NCBI GenBank assembly: GCA_050287605.1
Contig: JBNKCG010000070.1
Span: 62,001 to 126,000 of the forward strand
Reading direction: 5' to 3'
DNA from: QQUJ01 sp050287605
Lineage (GTDB): Bacteria; Pseudomonadota; Gammaproteobacteria; QQUJ01
Length of the DNA stretch: 64,000 nucleotides
Below are positions 51,705-60,219 of this stretch, piece by piece (positions within the stretch are counted from its first letter, which is position 1; each line of letters opens with the position of its first letter). Below the pieces are notes generated by a model. That model made no database searches, had not been told where the DNA came from, and saw only the letters and a program-made list of their open reading frames with translations. The translations under genes and the position numbers were made by a program.

Positions 51705-52295
51705 TCAGGCTGCCCCTCCGCCGCCGCCACCGCCACCACCTCCGCCACCCTTGTTGGGCGTCTGGATGGCGCTGGTGAGCAGCGAGAGCATGCGCGCCAG
51801 ACCCTCGGGGATATCGGACTCACTGGCCTGCACGGTGATGTCCAGCGAGCCGCTGCGGTTGGTGCTGGAGTCCTGGGTCGCCTTGCTGGCGGCGGTGCCC
51901 TTGAGCGACGCGCTCACCCACGGACTCAGCGCCTTGCCCGACGATACCGAGGTCTCGATGCTGCCCGAGGTCTCCTTCGAACTGCGGAAGGTCTGCGAAA
52001 TCTCGAAGTGGAACTGGGTAGTGAGGGAGTCGATGCGCAGGTGCGGCACCGGCACCAGCGCCAACAGCGGCGCGTTGACGCTGATGGAATTGGTCTCGTC
52101 GCCGGAGCGCTGCTCCAGATTGAAATCAACGGTAATGGGCGCTTTGGTCTTGTCGTCGATCATGCTTTCGATGAACTGCTTGGTGGTCTCCGCGGCCACC
52201 CGCTGCGCCTTGACCGCGGCGATGAGCGGTGAGGCGATGAGGTACTCCAGCGGCAGCGCCTGAAATTGCGCCGCGATCATGTTCTGTTCGGCCAT
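51705..52295 (-). CDS. DUF2589 domain protein with poly-glycine tail
   Basis: 196 residues. An N-terminal helix (PLEYLIASPLIAAVKAQRVA) is followed by the DUF2589-like core with PLLALVPVPHLRI and TQFHFEISQTF, a Ser/Thr-rich stretch, then SDIPEGLARMLSLLTSAIQ and a C-terminal run of twelve glycines before AlaAla. The Gly run uses all four GGN codons, so it is kept at the protein level. Function is unknown. It lies 18 bases after the first cluster gene and shares several motifs with it. Confidence 0.85.
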   Translation of the reverse strand: MAEQNMIAAQFQALPLEYLIASPLIAAVKAQRVAAETTKQFIESMIDDKTKAPITVDFNLEQRSGDETNSISVNAPLLALVPVPHLRIDSLTTQFHFEISQTFRSSKETSGSIETSVSSGKALSPWVSASLKGTAASKATQDSSTNRSGSLDITVQASESDIPEGLARMLSLLTSAIQTPNKGGGGGGGGGGGGAA

Positions 52296-52313
52296 GACGA
52301 TCTTCCTCCTCGG

Positions 52314-53018
52314 TTATTGGTTGTCGGTGCTGCCTGTGTCACTGGCCCCGCTCGGTTCGGGGCCCGCTCCCGTGCCGCCCTGTTCAGCCGGCGGCGGCGT
52401 CACGTCGCTGATCTGACCCATCTCGGTGAGCGAGGTCAGCAGCTTGTCCAAGCCGCGCGGCATGGGGATGGAATTGATCTTGATGCCGATCTTGATGGAG
52501 GATTCGCGATCGCTGCTGGCGGCCTCTTCGGACCGGTTGTCGGGCGCCGCAATCACCCCCTCGATGTTGATCGGTTTGTCCACCAGATACCACGGGCGGT
52601 GGTGGCGATCGGTCCCTTGCGCCGAACCGCGCATCTGCGTGTAGCGGGTGATCTTGCGCACCGCCATCTCCAGCTGGAACTCCGCGTTGCTCACCGCCAG
52701 CGGCGCGATGGGCACCAGCGCCAGCGCCGGCACGCGGATGGTCTGGTGATGGATCTCGCCGTCCACCTCGACTCGCTGGCGAAACTGCAGGTGGTAGGGC
52801 TCGCCCTCGTTCTTGTCGTCGTGGGGATAGCCGAGCTGCAGCAGCAGGTTGAGAAACGAGCGGGCCGAGTGCAGCTGCGCCTTGAGGATGGCGTCGAGCG
52901 GCGCGAGCAGCGCCTGCTCCAGTGAAATATCGGTTTCGGATGCGCGGCCGTCCTCTTCCTCGGGGCCGACATCGGGTGGCACAGCGGGGGTATCGTTGCC
53001 GTCGTCGTCGCTCACCAT
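52314..53018 (-). CDS. DUF2589-type protein, first gene of the cluster
   Basis: 234 residues. The acidic N-terminus precedes a helix (SLEQALLAPLDAILKAQLHSA), a strand-rich core (IHHQTIRVPALALVPIAPLA), AEFQLEMAVRKI and SSIKIGIKINSIPMPRGLDKL, then an acidic Gly/Pro-rich tail. The motifs LALVP(I/V)xxL, KAQ and IPxGL recur in the neighbour at 51705-52295, so the two are visible paralogues. AAGGA precedes the ATG at 53018; a 9-codon longer start was rejected. Likely cytoplasmic; no enzyme motif is visible. Confidence 0.82.
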   Translation of the reverse strand: MVSDDDGNDTPAVPPDVGPEEEDGRASETDISLEQALLAPLDAILKAQLHSARSFLNLLLQLGYPHDDKNEGEPYHLQFRQRVEVDGEIHHQTIRVPALALVPIAPLAVSNAEFQLEMAVRKITRYTQMRGSAQGTDRHHRPWYLVDKPINIEGVIAAPDNRSEEAASSDRESSIKIGIKINSIPMPRGLDKLLTSLTEMGQISDVTPPPAEQGGTGAGPEPSGASDTGSTDNQ

Positions 53019-53109
53019 TGTTCCTTGTTGTTGGGGTCGATCCATTAACCCCTGGGGCGCGGGGCGTAACTAGAAGACTAGCAGTTCAGTCAGGTTTTCC
53101 CAGGACAAC

Positions 53110-53115
53110 TATAGT
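53110..53115 (+). promoter_or_regulatory. Possible -10 box of the unknown membrane protein gene
   Basis: TATAGT within the palindrome AACTATAGTT (53107-53116), 38 bases before the ATG at 53153. No good -35 was found. Weak. Confidence 0.3.
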
Positions 53116-53152
53116 TGAGAAACGCGCCGATCCCCCGATCCAGGAGACAGGG

Positions 53153-53968
53153 ATGACCAACGCTTTACCGGAGCCCTCCACTACCGCGTTGCAACAACAG
53201 ATCCGACGCCTCTCGATTTACGTGGTCGTCGCGGGAGCCACCATCATCGCGCTGCTCGCCGTGCTGGTCTGGCAACTGCACGGCACGGCACCGCACCCGG
53301 TCGCCTCGCTAACGATCTTCGAACGCGCCATCGACGACGCAGCGCATCCCCAGACGCCCGACGTCTCGCACCAGTTGCAGGCCATTACGCCGGCCAATCC
53401 CGGCCTGATCTGGAGCGACGACAAGCGCTGGCTGAAGGTGGTGAGCTGGATGAGCGACAAGGTGTTCAACGCCCGCTACGCCGAGCTGGTGGGCGATCCA
53501 GCCGGTGCCAGGACGCCGCCCGGCCAGCCGGTCATCTGGGTGACGGTGGCGCCGGAGATGCAGAACTTCTGCCGCGGCCTGCACCTGGACGATCCCAGTT
53601 TCCGTCTCAAGCAGCGGCTGGGACTCGATCCCAATCGGCGCTACGAGCGCTTCGTCGAGCTGTGGGTGCAGCCTGAAGATCTGTTCCGCCCCTGTCCCGA
53701 TCCGGAGATCGACGACAACCAGTGCGAGCTCGATTTTCCCGATGGCGCAGTACCCGCGGTGAAGCATATCGCCGACTACCGCGGCTACTTCGAGGGATTG
53801 CGCGCCACACTCTACCGTCCCGGCGGCGCACCATGGACGCGACTCGGCTACACCTACGACTGGGCGTACGGGCGGCGCGGATTCGGAGCCAGCGAATTCG
53901 TGGTGGTACCTGACGCGCCGTACCGAGTGCAAGACGCCTATACGACAGCGGAATACTGCAGCGGATAA
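53153..53968 (+). CDS. Unrecognised membrane-anchored protein
   Basis: 271 residues. One N-terminal membrane segment (about residues 20-44) is followed by an extracytoplasmic or soluble domain with IWVTVAPEMQNFCRGLHLDD, RYERFVELWVQPEDLF and RPCPDPEIDDNQCELDF (several Cys), and a Tyr/Gly-rich C-terminus (GYTYDWAYGRRGFGASEFV). I recognise no family. A good AGGAGA precedes the ATG; the frame is open far upstream by chance. It is divergent from the DUF2589 cluster, and a functional link to it is possible but untested. Confidence 0.75.
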   Translation: MTNALPEPSTTALQQQIRRLSIYVVVAGATIIALLAVLVWQLHGTAPHPVASLTIFERAIDDAAHPQTPDVSHQLQAITPANPGLIWSDDKRWLKVVSWMSDKVFNARYAELVGDPAGARTPPGQPVIWVTVAPEMQNFCRGLHLDDPSFRLKQRLGLDPNRRYERFVELWVQPEDLFRPCPDPEIDDNQCELDFPDGAVPAVKHIADYRGYFEGLRATLYRPGGAPWTRLGYTYDWAYGRRGFGASEFVVVPDAPYRVQDAYTTAEYCSG

Positions 53969-54011
53969 CCGCTTCCCGATCCGGGCACTAAGTATTGGCG
54001 CCGGCCCCGGA

Positions 54012-55166
54012 TTAGGCGGCGATCCGGTTGCGCCCCTCTTGTTTGGCACGGTACAACGCCTGATCCGCGGCTTGAAAAACCGTCTCCCAATCGCGCGTTT
54101 GCGCGTCGGCCATTGCCACGCCGATGCTGACCGTCACCCGAGCCTGTTGGCCGTTGTAGTCGGTGATCTGTGCGGCCACCGCGCTGCGTATCCGCTCGGC
54201 GATCTTGGCCACTTCTTCGCGATCGGTCTGTGGCAGCAAGACGCAGAACTCCTCGCCACCGATCCGCCCCAGGGTATCCTCGATACGCAACACCGTCTTG
54301 ATGGTTTGGGCCGCCTGGCGCAGCACCCGGTCACCAAAGGCGTGGCCGTAGTGATCGTTGATCTGCTTGAAGTGATCCAGGTCGAGCAGCAGCACCGCCA
54401 GCGCCGTACCGTGACGCTGACTGCGCGCCAACTCACGCTCCCTCGCCTCCTCGAAGGCGCGCCGGTTGTAAGCGCCGGTGAGCATGTCGTAGCTGGCCAG
54501 ATGATCGAGATGCAGGTGCAGGCGCCGGTTGATCATTGCCGAAAAACCAAAGGTGAGACAGATCGCAACGGCGGCCGCAATCAGAAACATCAGCGAGCTG
54601 ACCGTCGTCTCCGGTGCCATGAATCGCGCCATTGGCGGTCCGGTCAGGATGAAGGCCATACGCACTACCATGAACAGGCAGAAGAGCACGATAGCCGCAA
54701 TCACCAAGCCCTGCTGCAACCCCATGCGGCGATCGAAATCTTTCACCAGCTCCCACACCATCCACCCGCCTGCCCAGGTAACGCAGGTTGAGGTCACAAT
54801 GATGCGCGCCTTGATGTCGGGTACTACGTAGGTGAAGTTGATAAACAGCAGCAGCACCACGCCGCTGACCAGCGCCGTCAGTCCCCACTGAACCGGCTTG
54901 TCGAAAAAGACCCGGATCCCCCCCAGCAGCACCATCATCCCTGTAATGACGATGGTGTTGCCGAAAGGAATGCTGAGAAATACCGGAATGGCACCGCGCA
55001 AGGCGATGAGCAACACGCCGAAGCTGATCAGACCGTAACCACCCGCCCACAGACGGGCCTCGCGATCCTCGGGACTGGTCCGCCACAGCAGCACCATGGC
55101 GCCGGTCATGAGCAGCAGCACGGCCATGGCGATCAGCGCCGCACTACGAACGTCCAGATGCAGCAT
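54012..55166 (-). CDS. Membrane diguanylate cyclase
   Basis: 384 residues with about six or seven N-terminal helices (residues 8-205) and a C-terminal GGDEF domain. Catalytic GGEEF (RIGGEEFCVLLPQ) is preceded by an RIED inhibitory site five residues upstream, and LDLDHFKQINDHYGHAFGD is intact. It should make c-di-GMP at the membrane. Three bases after the thioesterase gene, it ends the VWA-DnaJ-thioesterase-cyclase operon. It converges with the unknown gene at 53153. Confidence 0.93.
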   Translation of the reverse strand: MLHLDVRSAALIAMAVLLLMTGAMVLLWRTSPEDREARLWAGGYGLISFGVLLIALRGAIPVFLSIPFGNTIVITGMMVLLGGIRVFFDKPVQWGLTALVSGVVLLLFINFTYVVPDIKARIIVTSTCVTWAGGWMVWELVKDFDRRMGLQQGLVIAAIVLFCLFMVVRMAFILTGPPMARFMAPETTVSSLMFLIAAAVAICLTFGFSAMINRRLHLHLDHLASYDMLTGAYNRRAFEEARERELARSQRHGTALAVLLLDLDHFKQINDHYGHAFGDRVLRQAAQTIKTVLRIEDTLGRIGGEEFCVLLPQTDREEVAKIAERIRSAVAAQITDYNGQQARVTVSIGVAMADAQTRDWETVFQAADQALYRAKQEGRNRIAA

Positions 55167-55169
55167 CGG

Positions 55170-55637
55170 TCAAGCCACCACGTAGGCGCCGGTACCGGTG
55201 GCGATCAGTTCACCCCGATCGTTCATGAGTTCGATGCGCGCCACCGCCACCTTGTTGCCGGTGCGCAGAATCTGGCCCGTCGCTTCGAACCATTCACCGA
55301 AGCCCGGACGCAGGTAGTCGACGCGCAGGTCGATGGTACCCAACTTGGCGAAGCGGTCGAGCTTCTTCTCCAGCACCTCGTCACGCAACCGGTGCTGTAC
55401 ACCGAGAAACGCGGTAAGCCCACCGGTGACGTCGATCACCGACGAGATGACGCCGCCGTGCAGGTTGCCGCGCATGAAGTTACCCACCAGCTCGGGGCGC
55501 ATGTCGAAGCGAATGGCCGGACGCTCGTAGTCCAGCGAATGCACGCGCAAGCCCAGTACCTGATTGAAGGGGATCTTCTGGTTGAAGACCTCTTCGATGA
55601 TCTTCAGCAGCTCGCTGTCCTGTTCGCGTTCGGTCAT
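55170..55637 (-). CDS. PaaI-like hotdog thioesterase
   Basis: 155 residues with the hotdog-fold pattern GNFMRGNLHGGVISSVIDVTGG, GTIDLRVDYLRPGFGEWF and a conserved C-terminal strand. Hotdog thioesterases hydrolyse acyl-CoA or acyl-ACP esters; the substrate cannot be told from sequence. The ATG at 55637 overlaps the upstream DnaJ-like gene by four bases. The frame is open far upstream by chance only. It lies in the VWA-DnaJ-thioesterase-GGDEF operon. Confidence 0.88.
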   Translation of the reverse strand: MTEREQDSELLKIIEEVFNQKIPFNQVLGLRVHSLDYERPAIRFDMRPELVGNFMRGNLHGGVISSVIDVTGGLTAFLGVQHRLRDEVLEKKLDRFAKLGTIDLRVDYLRPGFGEWFEATGQILRTGNKVAVARIELMNDRGELIATGTGAYVVA

Positions 55638-56398
55638 GGTCGATTCCCCAGCAGCACGTCCTTGGCCTGGTTGATCTTGGCGGCGAGAAACGTCGAACCG
55701 CCGCGGTCCGGATGCAGCTTCTGCATCAGCCGGCGGTGGGCGGCGACGATGGCCTGCTCGTCGGCGCCGGGCTCCAGGCCCAACACTTGATAGGCCTCGT
55801 CGCGGCTCATGGCGGCACCCACGGCGCGGGCGCCCGCACCGGCGCGGCCGCCCTGTTCGGTGAAGCGTTCGCGCCAGGTATCGGGATGTTCGCGGTCCAG
55901 GTAGGCCTCCAGCACCGCCGCCGACTGCCCGTCGCCACGGCATTCGCCGAGCAATTCCAGCAGCTGCTCCAGATCCAGCTCGGAGAGGCGGCGGCCTTTG
56001 TAGGCACCCTCCAGCACCAGCCCCGACAGCGCGCCGCTCTGGTGGTCGAGGGTCATGCGCAGGTAGCGCGTATTGACCGTGGATTGCTGCGTACCGATAC
56101 CCGCGCCCGCCCCGCCTCCGCCACCGATCTGGCCTTTGACGTGTTTGAAAAGATTGAACGCCCGCCACATCATCAGCAGCCGCTGCGCAAACGGCAGCGC
56201 ACCGCCCAGCAGCGCCCACAGCCAACTGGCGCGGCCGGTGGCCGCGGCCAGGATCAGCAGGCCTGCGACAATCCACAATCCCCACTGACGCAGCATCTGC
56301 GCCACCTGCGACGGCGGGGTGCGCAGAAACCAGCGGTAGCCGAACCAGGCCGCGATGGCCAGCCCCAACAGCAGGATCAACAAGAAGCGGCCGCTCAT
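55634..56398 (-). CDS. Membrane-anchored DnaJ-domain protein
   Basis: 254 residues. Two membrane segments near the N-terminus (about 5-22 and 42-70) are followed by a Gly-rich linker (GGGGGAGAGIG), a helical middle and a C-terminal J domain (from about 197) with the HPD motif at 229-231 (LMQKLHPDRGG). J domains stimulate Hsp70 ATPase. The C-terminal position and membrane anchor resemble Pam18/Tim14-like proteins more than classical DnaJ. It overlaps VWA and thioesterase genes by four bases each. Confidence 0.87.
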   Translation of the reverse strand: MSGRFLLILLLGLAIAAWFGYRWFLRTPPSQVAQMLRQWGLWIVAGLLILAAATGRASWLWALLGGALPFAQRLLMMWRAFNLFKHVKGQIGGGGGAGAGIGTQQSTVNTRYLRMTLDHQSGALSGLVLEGAYKGRRLSELDLEQLLELLGECRGDGQSAAVLEAYLDREHPDTWRERFTEQGGRAGAGARAVGAAMSRDEAYQVLGLEPGADEQAIVAAHRRLMQKLHPDRGGSTFLAAKINQAKDVLLGNRP

Positions 56399-57108
56399 GG
56401 TTTCCCGATCTGGTGGGTCAACTGCAGGGTGACGCCACCTTTGCGCGCACTGAAATCCGCCAGCGCGCGACGACCGCCTGCCGCGTAGACCGCCACGGCG
56501 CTCAACAGGTCGCGCAGCTGCTGGGCGCTGCCGGCATCGAAGCGGCAGTAAGCGCCGCGCGAAAGCTGGGCCAACTGCCGAAAGGTGTGCTCCGCCAGCG
56601 TATCGTGACCCTCGTGGAAGAGAAACATCGGCACCCCCAGCACGCCCAGCTGGCCGGCCAGTTTACCGAGACCGTCGGGGTCCTCCTCCATGCAATCGCC
56701 CACGAATACCAGCGCATTGACGCGCCGCTCGCCGGTGGCCTCGATGGCGTGCTGCAGGATGCGCTCGATCTGGGTCTGGCCCGCCAGGCAGCGCACCGCG
56801 GTCATGCGCTGGAGCAGCGCGCCGGCATCGCTCAACCACGGGGTGGCGTGAAACTCCAGGAAACCGCGGTAGTAGGCGAGCTGGATTTCGAGCCCGCCCA
56901 GCGCTGCGGTCTCGGCGAACATCTCGCCCTGGATCTGCGCGGCGCGGTCCCAGGTGGGTTCGCGGCTGGCGGTGGCGTCCATGGCGAAGATCAGCCGCCC
57001 ACGCTCGCCCGTCGTGCGCACCGCAGAGGCGGCCGACAGCTTGTCGAGAAAGGCCGCCACCTCGCGGTCGCTCGACCGCGCGGGCAGTTTGTCGTGTGGA
57101 TCGCTCAT
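56395..57108 (-). CDS. VWA-like domain protein
   Basis: 237 residues. After a basic N-terminal region the core begins RLIFAMDATASREPTWD; D44-x-T-x-S48 is a MIDAS-type metal site. LEIQLAYYRGFLEFH, TQIERILQHAIEAT and NALVFVGDCMEEDPDGLG are typical of VWA proteins of this bacterial group. No transmembrane segment is seen. First gene of an operon with DnaJ-like, thioesterase and GGDEF genes (overlap by four bases with the DnaJ-like gene). Protein-protein interaction or metal binding is the expected role. Confidence 0.85.
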   Translation of the reverse strand: MSDPHDKLPARSSDREVAAFLDKLSAASAVRTTGERGRLIFAMDATASREPTWDRAAQIQGEMFAETAALGGLEIQLAYYRGFLEFHATPWLSDAGALLQRMTAVRCLAGQTQIERILQHAIEATGERRVNALVFVGDCMEEDPDGLGKLAGQLGVLGVPMFLFHEGHDTLAEHTFRQLAQLSRGAYCRFDAGSAQQLRDLLSAVAVYAAGGRRALADFSARKGGVTLQLTHQIGKP

Positions 57109-57164
57109 GGTGAAAATCGCGGCTCGGGTCTACATGCTACCGCAGGTGGCGACGCGGCCACATG

Positions 57165-57860
57165 TCAGCGCCGCCGCGCAGGATTGAACAACCGCACTCC
57201 CTTGCGCTTAAAGGCGGGCAGCAACCCCATACCGACGATGAAGCCGCCGGCATGCGCCATGAACGCGACGCCGCCCTCTCCCGGGGCGACCATCGCCGAG
57301 CTGATGAGCTGCAGCACGAACCAGAAACCCAGCACCACCATGGCCGGCAGGCGCACCGCATAGAAGAAGATCACCAGCGGGATGGCCACCAGTACGCGGG
57401 CGCGCGGGTAGAGCAGCAGGTAAGCCCCCAGCACGCCCGAGATCGCCCCGCTGGCGCCGATCATGGGGACCACCGAAGCGGGATCGGCGAACGACTGCGC
57501 CAGCGCAGCGCCGATGCCGCTCAGCAGGTAGAAAGCGATGAAGCGCCCGTGGCCCATGGCATCTTCCACGTTGTTGCCGAAGATCCACAGGTAGAGCATG
57601 TTGCCGATGATGTGCATCCACCCGCCGTGCATGAACATGGAGGTGAAGACGGTGAGCGTCGGCGGCAGCACGTCCAACGCCGGCGGCAACGTTTTGTCGC
57701 CGAACAGCACCGCCGGGATCACCCCGAAGCTATAGACCGCGCGGTCTCCCGCCGCTCCCAGCGACAGTTGCCACAAGAACACCAGCACGCAGGCAACGAT
57801 GATGCCGATGGTGACGATGGGCGTGATGGCGGTGGGGTTGTCGTCGTGTAGCGGAATCAA
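57165..57860 (-). CDS. Rhomboid family intramembrane serine protease
   Basis: 231 residues with about six or seven helices. The catalytic Ser137 is in GASGAISG, the partner His203 in MAHAGGFIVG, and HGGWMHIIGNMLYLWIFG carries the H-x3-N motif. These are the essential residues of active rhomboids. The function in bacteria is not generally known. It precedes the VWA gene by 56 bases on the same strand, so it may be part of that operon. Confidence 0.92.
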   Translation of the reverse strand: MIPLHDDNPTAITPIVTIGIIVACVLVFLWQLSLGAAGDRAVYSFGVIPAVLFGDKTLPPALDVLPPTLTVFTSMFMHGGWMHIIGNMLYLWIFGNNVEDAMGHGRFIAFYLLSGIGAALAQSFADPASVVPMIGASGAISGVLGAYLLLYPRARVLVAIPLVIFFYAVRLPAMVVLGFWFVLQLISSAMVAPGEGGVAFMAHAGGFIVGMGLLPAFKRKGVRLFNPARRR

Positions 57861-57887
57861 ATTGCAGCGCTCCGGTAGTGAACGGCA

Positions 57888-57901
57888 AGGAGCAAACTCC
57901 T
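57888..57901. repeat. Small REP-like hairpin
   Basis: AGGAG-CAAA-CTCCT between the rhomboid and TraB genes; the minus strand reads GTAGGAGTTTGCTCC, similar to the core of REP elements and to the sequence at 23614-23668. Confidence 0.4.
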
Positions 57902-57921
57902 ACGGCACGTTGCCATCCTCA

Positions 57922-58815
57922 TCAATACACCGCCGTCACCCGCCATCCCGCCTGGCGCAGCAGCGCGATCAGCCCCTGAGGCCCGGGCAGGTGCAGCGCG
58001 CCTACGGCGACGAACGCGCCGCCGTCGTTCAGGTACGGCAACACGCGTTGGGCCATGCGCCGGTTGCGTTCGTCGACCAGGCGCGCCATGAACCGCGCGC
58101 CCACCTGCGCATCGCCCAGGTACAGGTACTGGTCGCTGAGCTTGACCAGTCGCGTGAGATCGCGCGAAAGATAGGCGGCGAAGAGATCGCCGAAGTAGCG
58201 GTCCAGTTCATCCAGGTGATCCAGGGTGTCGTTGAGCGCCACGATCTGATCGGCGATGGGCATCTCATCCATCACCGCCACCTGCTCGGCCACCGTTTCC
58301 AACCCATGGGTGGACTTGCCCTGGCCGAGGGCGCGCTTGTAGAGCACCAGATCCAGGATCTCGCCGCTGCGCGGGCGTGGAATGCTGAGGGTGCTCAACA
58401 CCACCCAGGGCTTGAGCCGCGATACCGCCGGCTCGGGGTAGCCGTAGCCCGCCATGGCGTCGACCACGCGGCGGTAGGTGGCCTCGCCCACCAGCTTACC
58501 CAGGCTCTGTTGCGGGGGCAGCATGGAAGACGCCGTGAGCTGGACCAGCGCCATAGGATCCAGCACCACCTCCATGACGAAGCTGTCGGCGCCGTCCAGC
58601 GCGCGGGCGACGGGAGGTTGCAGACGCGTGACCCGCGGATCGTCGGAGTGGACGGTGCCGAACAGATAGCTGGGCTTGCCGGCGGCCCCCTCGACACGCC
58701 ACAGCAGCCCTTGCTCAGCGGCGACGGCACTGCCGCCCAGCAGCGCGGCGGCCAGCGCCAGCAGGCGGATCAGCGGGCGGCGCCCGCGCAGGGCCCGGAG
58801 GTGCGAACGGATCAC
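57922..58815 (-). CDS. TraB/GumN family protein
   Basis: 297 residues with a signal peptide or membrane anchor (about residues 15-33). LLWRVEGAAGKPSYLFGTVHSDD, GKSTHGLETVAEQVAV and GGAFVAVGALHLPGPQGLI are the TraB/GumN family motifs; GTVH and GALHLPG carry conserved residues of this putative metalloprotease-like fold. A GTG at 58815 with GAGGAG ten bases upstream is chosen; a TTG at 58848 is an alternative. Function unknown in bacteria. Confidence 0.85.
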   Translation of the reverse strand: MIRSHLRALRGRRPLIRLLALAAALLGGSAVAAEQGLLWRVEGAAGKPSYLFGTVHSDDPRVTRLQPPVARALDGADSFVMEVVLDPMALVQLTASSMLPPQQSLGKLVGEATYRRVVDAMAGYGYPEPAVSRLKPWVVLSTLSIPRPRSGEILDLVLYKRALGQGKSTHGLETVAEQVAVMDEMPIADQIVALNDTLDHLDELDRYFGDLFAAYLSRDLTRLVKLSDQYLYLGDAQVGARFMARLVDERNRRMAQRVLPYLNDGGAFVAVGALHLPGPQGLIALLRQAGWRVTAVY

Positions 58816-58873
58816 GATACGGCGACTCCTCGTGCTGGTGGTGGGCAAGCGCTATCCGCGCCGTCACGGCACG

Positions 58874-60160
58874 TCACGTCTGCTGCCGACAGTAGGTCTC
58901 GCGACTGAACAGGATCAACAGCGTGGAGAGCGCCAGCCAGCCCAGCATGAGCGCAAAACCCGCCCGGTAGGCCTCCGCACCGTAGCTGCGTGCGCCAGCA
59001 ACCATCGCCCCTCCCCAGTGGCGATCCAGCATCCAGCCCACCGCCGGCTGCAGCACCATGGGGCCCAGCATCACCCCCATGTTGATCAGGCCGGACACGG
59101 TGCCCGACAAGCGCGGCGGCACCGACTCGCGGCCGAACGCAAAGCCGATGATCATACAGCCCGAGGCAAACCCGGCCAACAACAGCAGCAGCCACAGCAG
59201 CGGCAGCGGCAACGCCGGCACCAGCAGCACCACGGACCACGCCGCGGCGAGCACCACACAGCCCCCCACGTAGAGCGGCTTGCGTCGCCCGATGCGATCC
59301 GACAGCCCGCCGAACAGCGGTCCGCCCAGCGCCCAGGCCACCAGGATCGCCGAGCACAGCGCCGCGGCATCGGCGGTGGCCATGCCGTAGTGGGTGGTGA
59401 GGTAGGGCACGCCCCACAGGCCGCAGAAGGTGAGGATGGAACCGACCACCCCGCCCGGCACCACGAACAGCAGCCAGGTGTTGCGGTAACGCAGCACCCG
59501 CCGGATGCCGGCGATGACGCCATCCGGCGGCCCCGCGGCGTCATCGTGCCCCAACGCATGGCTGCGGTAGCCGCGTTCGACCGGATCGTCGCGCACCAGC
59601 GTCCAGATGGCCACCGCCACCAGCGCGGTGACGACCCCCGAGACCAGCATCACCGGGCGCCAGCCGAAGTGATCCACCAGCAACCGCAGCGGCACTCCCG
59701 CAACCACCGCCCCCACGATACCCACGAATAGCGCCAGGCCGCTGGTGAGCGCGTACTGGCGCGGCGCGAACCAGTGGGCCGCCAGCTTGAGCATGCCGAC
59801 GAAAGCCACCGCCACCGAACCGCCGATCATCAGGCGACCCAGCCCGGCCAGGGTGAGGTTGCCCGAACCGGCGAACAACAGCGTTCCCACCGCCGCCACG
59901 CAGGCGCCCAGCGTCAGCAGACGGCGCGGCCCCCAGCGGTCGGCGAGTATCCCGGTGGGGACCTGCATCGCCACGTAGCTGTAGAAGTAGTAGGCAGAGA
60001 GGTTGCCCAGCGCTGCCGCGCCAATGGAGAAGTCGACCATCAGCTCGCGGGTCATCACCGCCGGCGCCACGCGTTGGTAGAAGCCGATGAGATAGAGGCA
60101 GGCGCCCAGCCCCCAGACCAGCCAGGCCAGGCGCGGCGGTGGATAGAGTTCATTCCTCAT
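58874..60160 (-). CDS. MFS transporter (OPA-like)
   Basis: 428 residues with 12 predicted helices. FYQRVAPAVMTRELMVDFSIG and QVPTGILADRWGPRRLLT are typical of the MFS group with this signature (YqcE/UhpT-like layout), and a central loop separates the two halves. Substrate cannot be predicted. It lies 59 bases upstream of the CPXCG gene on the same strand. Confidence 0.85.
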   Translation of the reverse strand: MRNELYPPPRLAWLVWGLGACLYLIGFYQRVAPAVMTRELMVDFSIGAAALGNLSAYYFYSYVAMQVPTGILADRWGPRRLLTLGACVAAVGTLLFAGSGNLTLAGLGRLMIGGSVAVAFVGMLKLAAHWFAPRQYALTSGLALFVGIVGAVVAGVPLRLLVDHFGWRPVMLVSGVVTALVAVAIWTLVRDDPVERGYRSHALGHDDAAGPPDGVIAGIRRVLRYRNTWLLFVVPGGVVGSILTFCGLWGVPYLTTHYGMATADAAALCSAILVAWALGGPLFGGLSDRIGRRKPLYVGGCVVLAAAWSVVLLVPALPLPLLWLLLLLAGFASGCMIIGFAFGRESVPPRLSGTVSGLINMGVMLGPMVLQPAVGWMLDRHWGGAMVAGARSYGAEAYRAGFALMLGWLALSTLLILFSRETYCRQQT

Positions 60161-60219
60161 GGCGAGACGTCTTCGATTTCAGAGTCCTTGTTGGTCCGGC
60201 CACCGACAGCGACGCGTCC

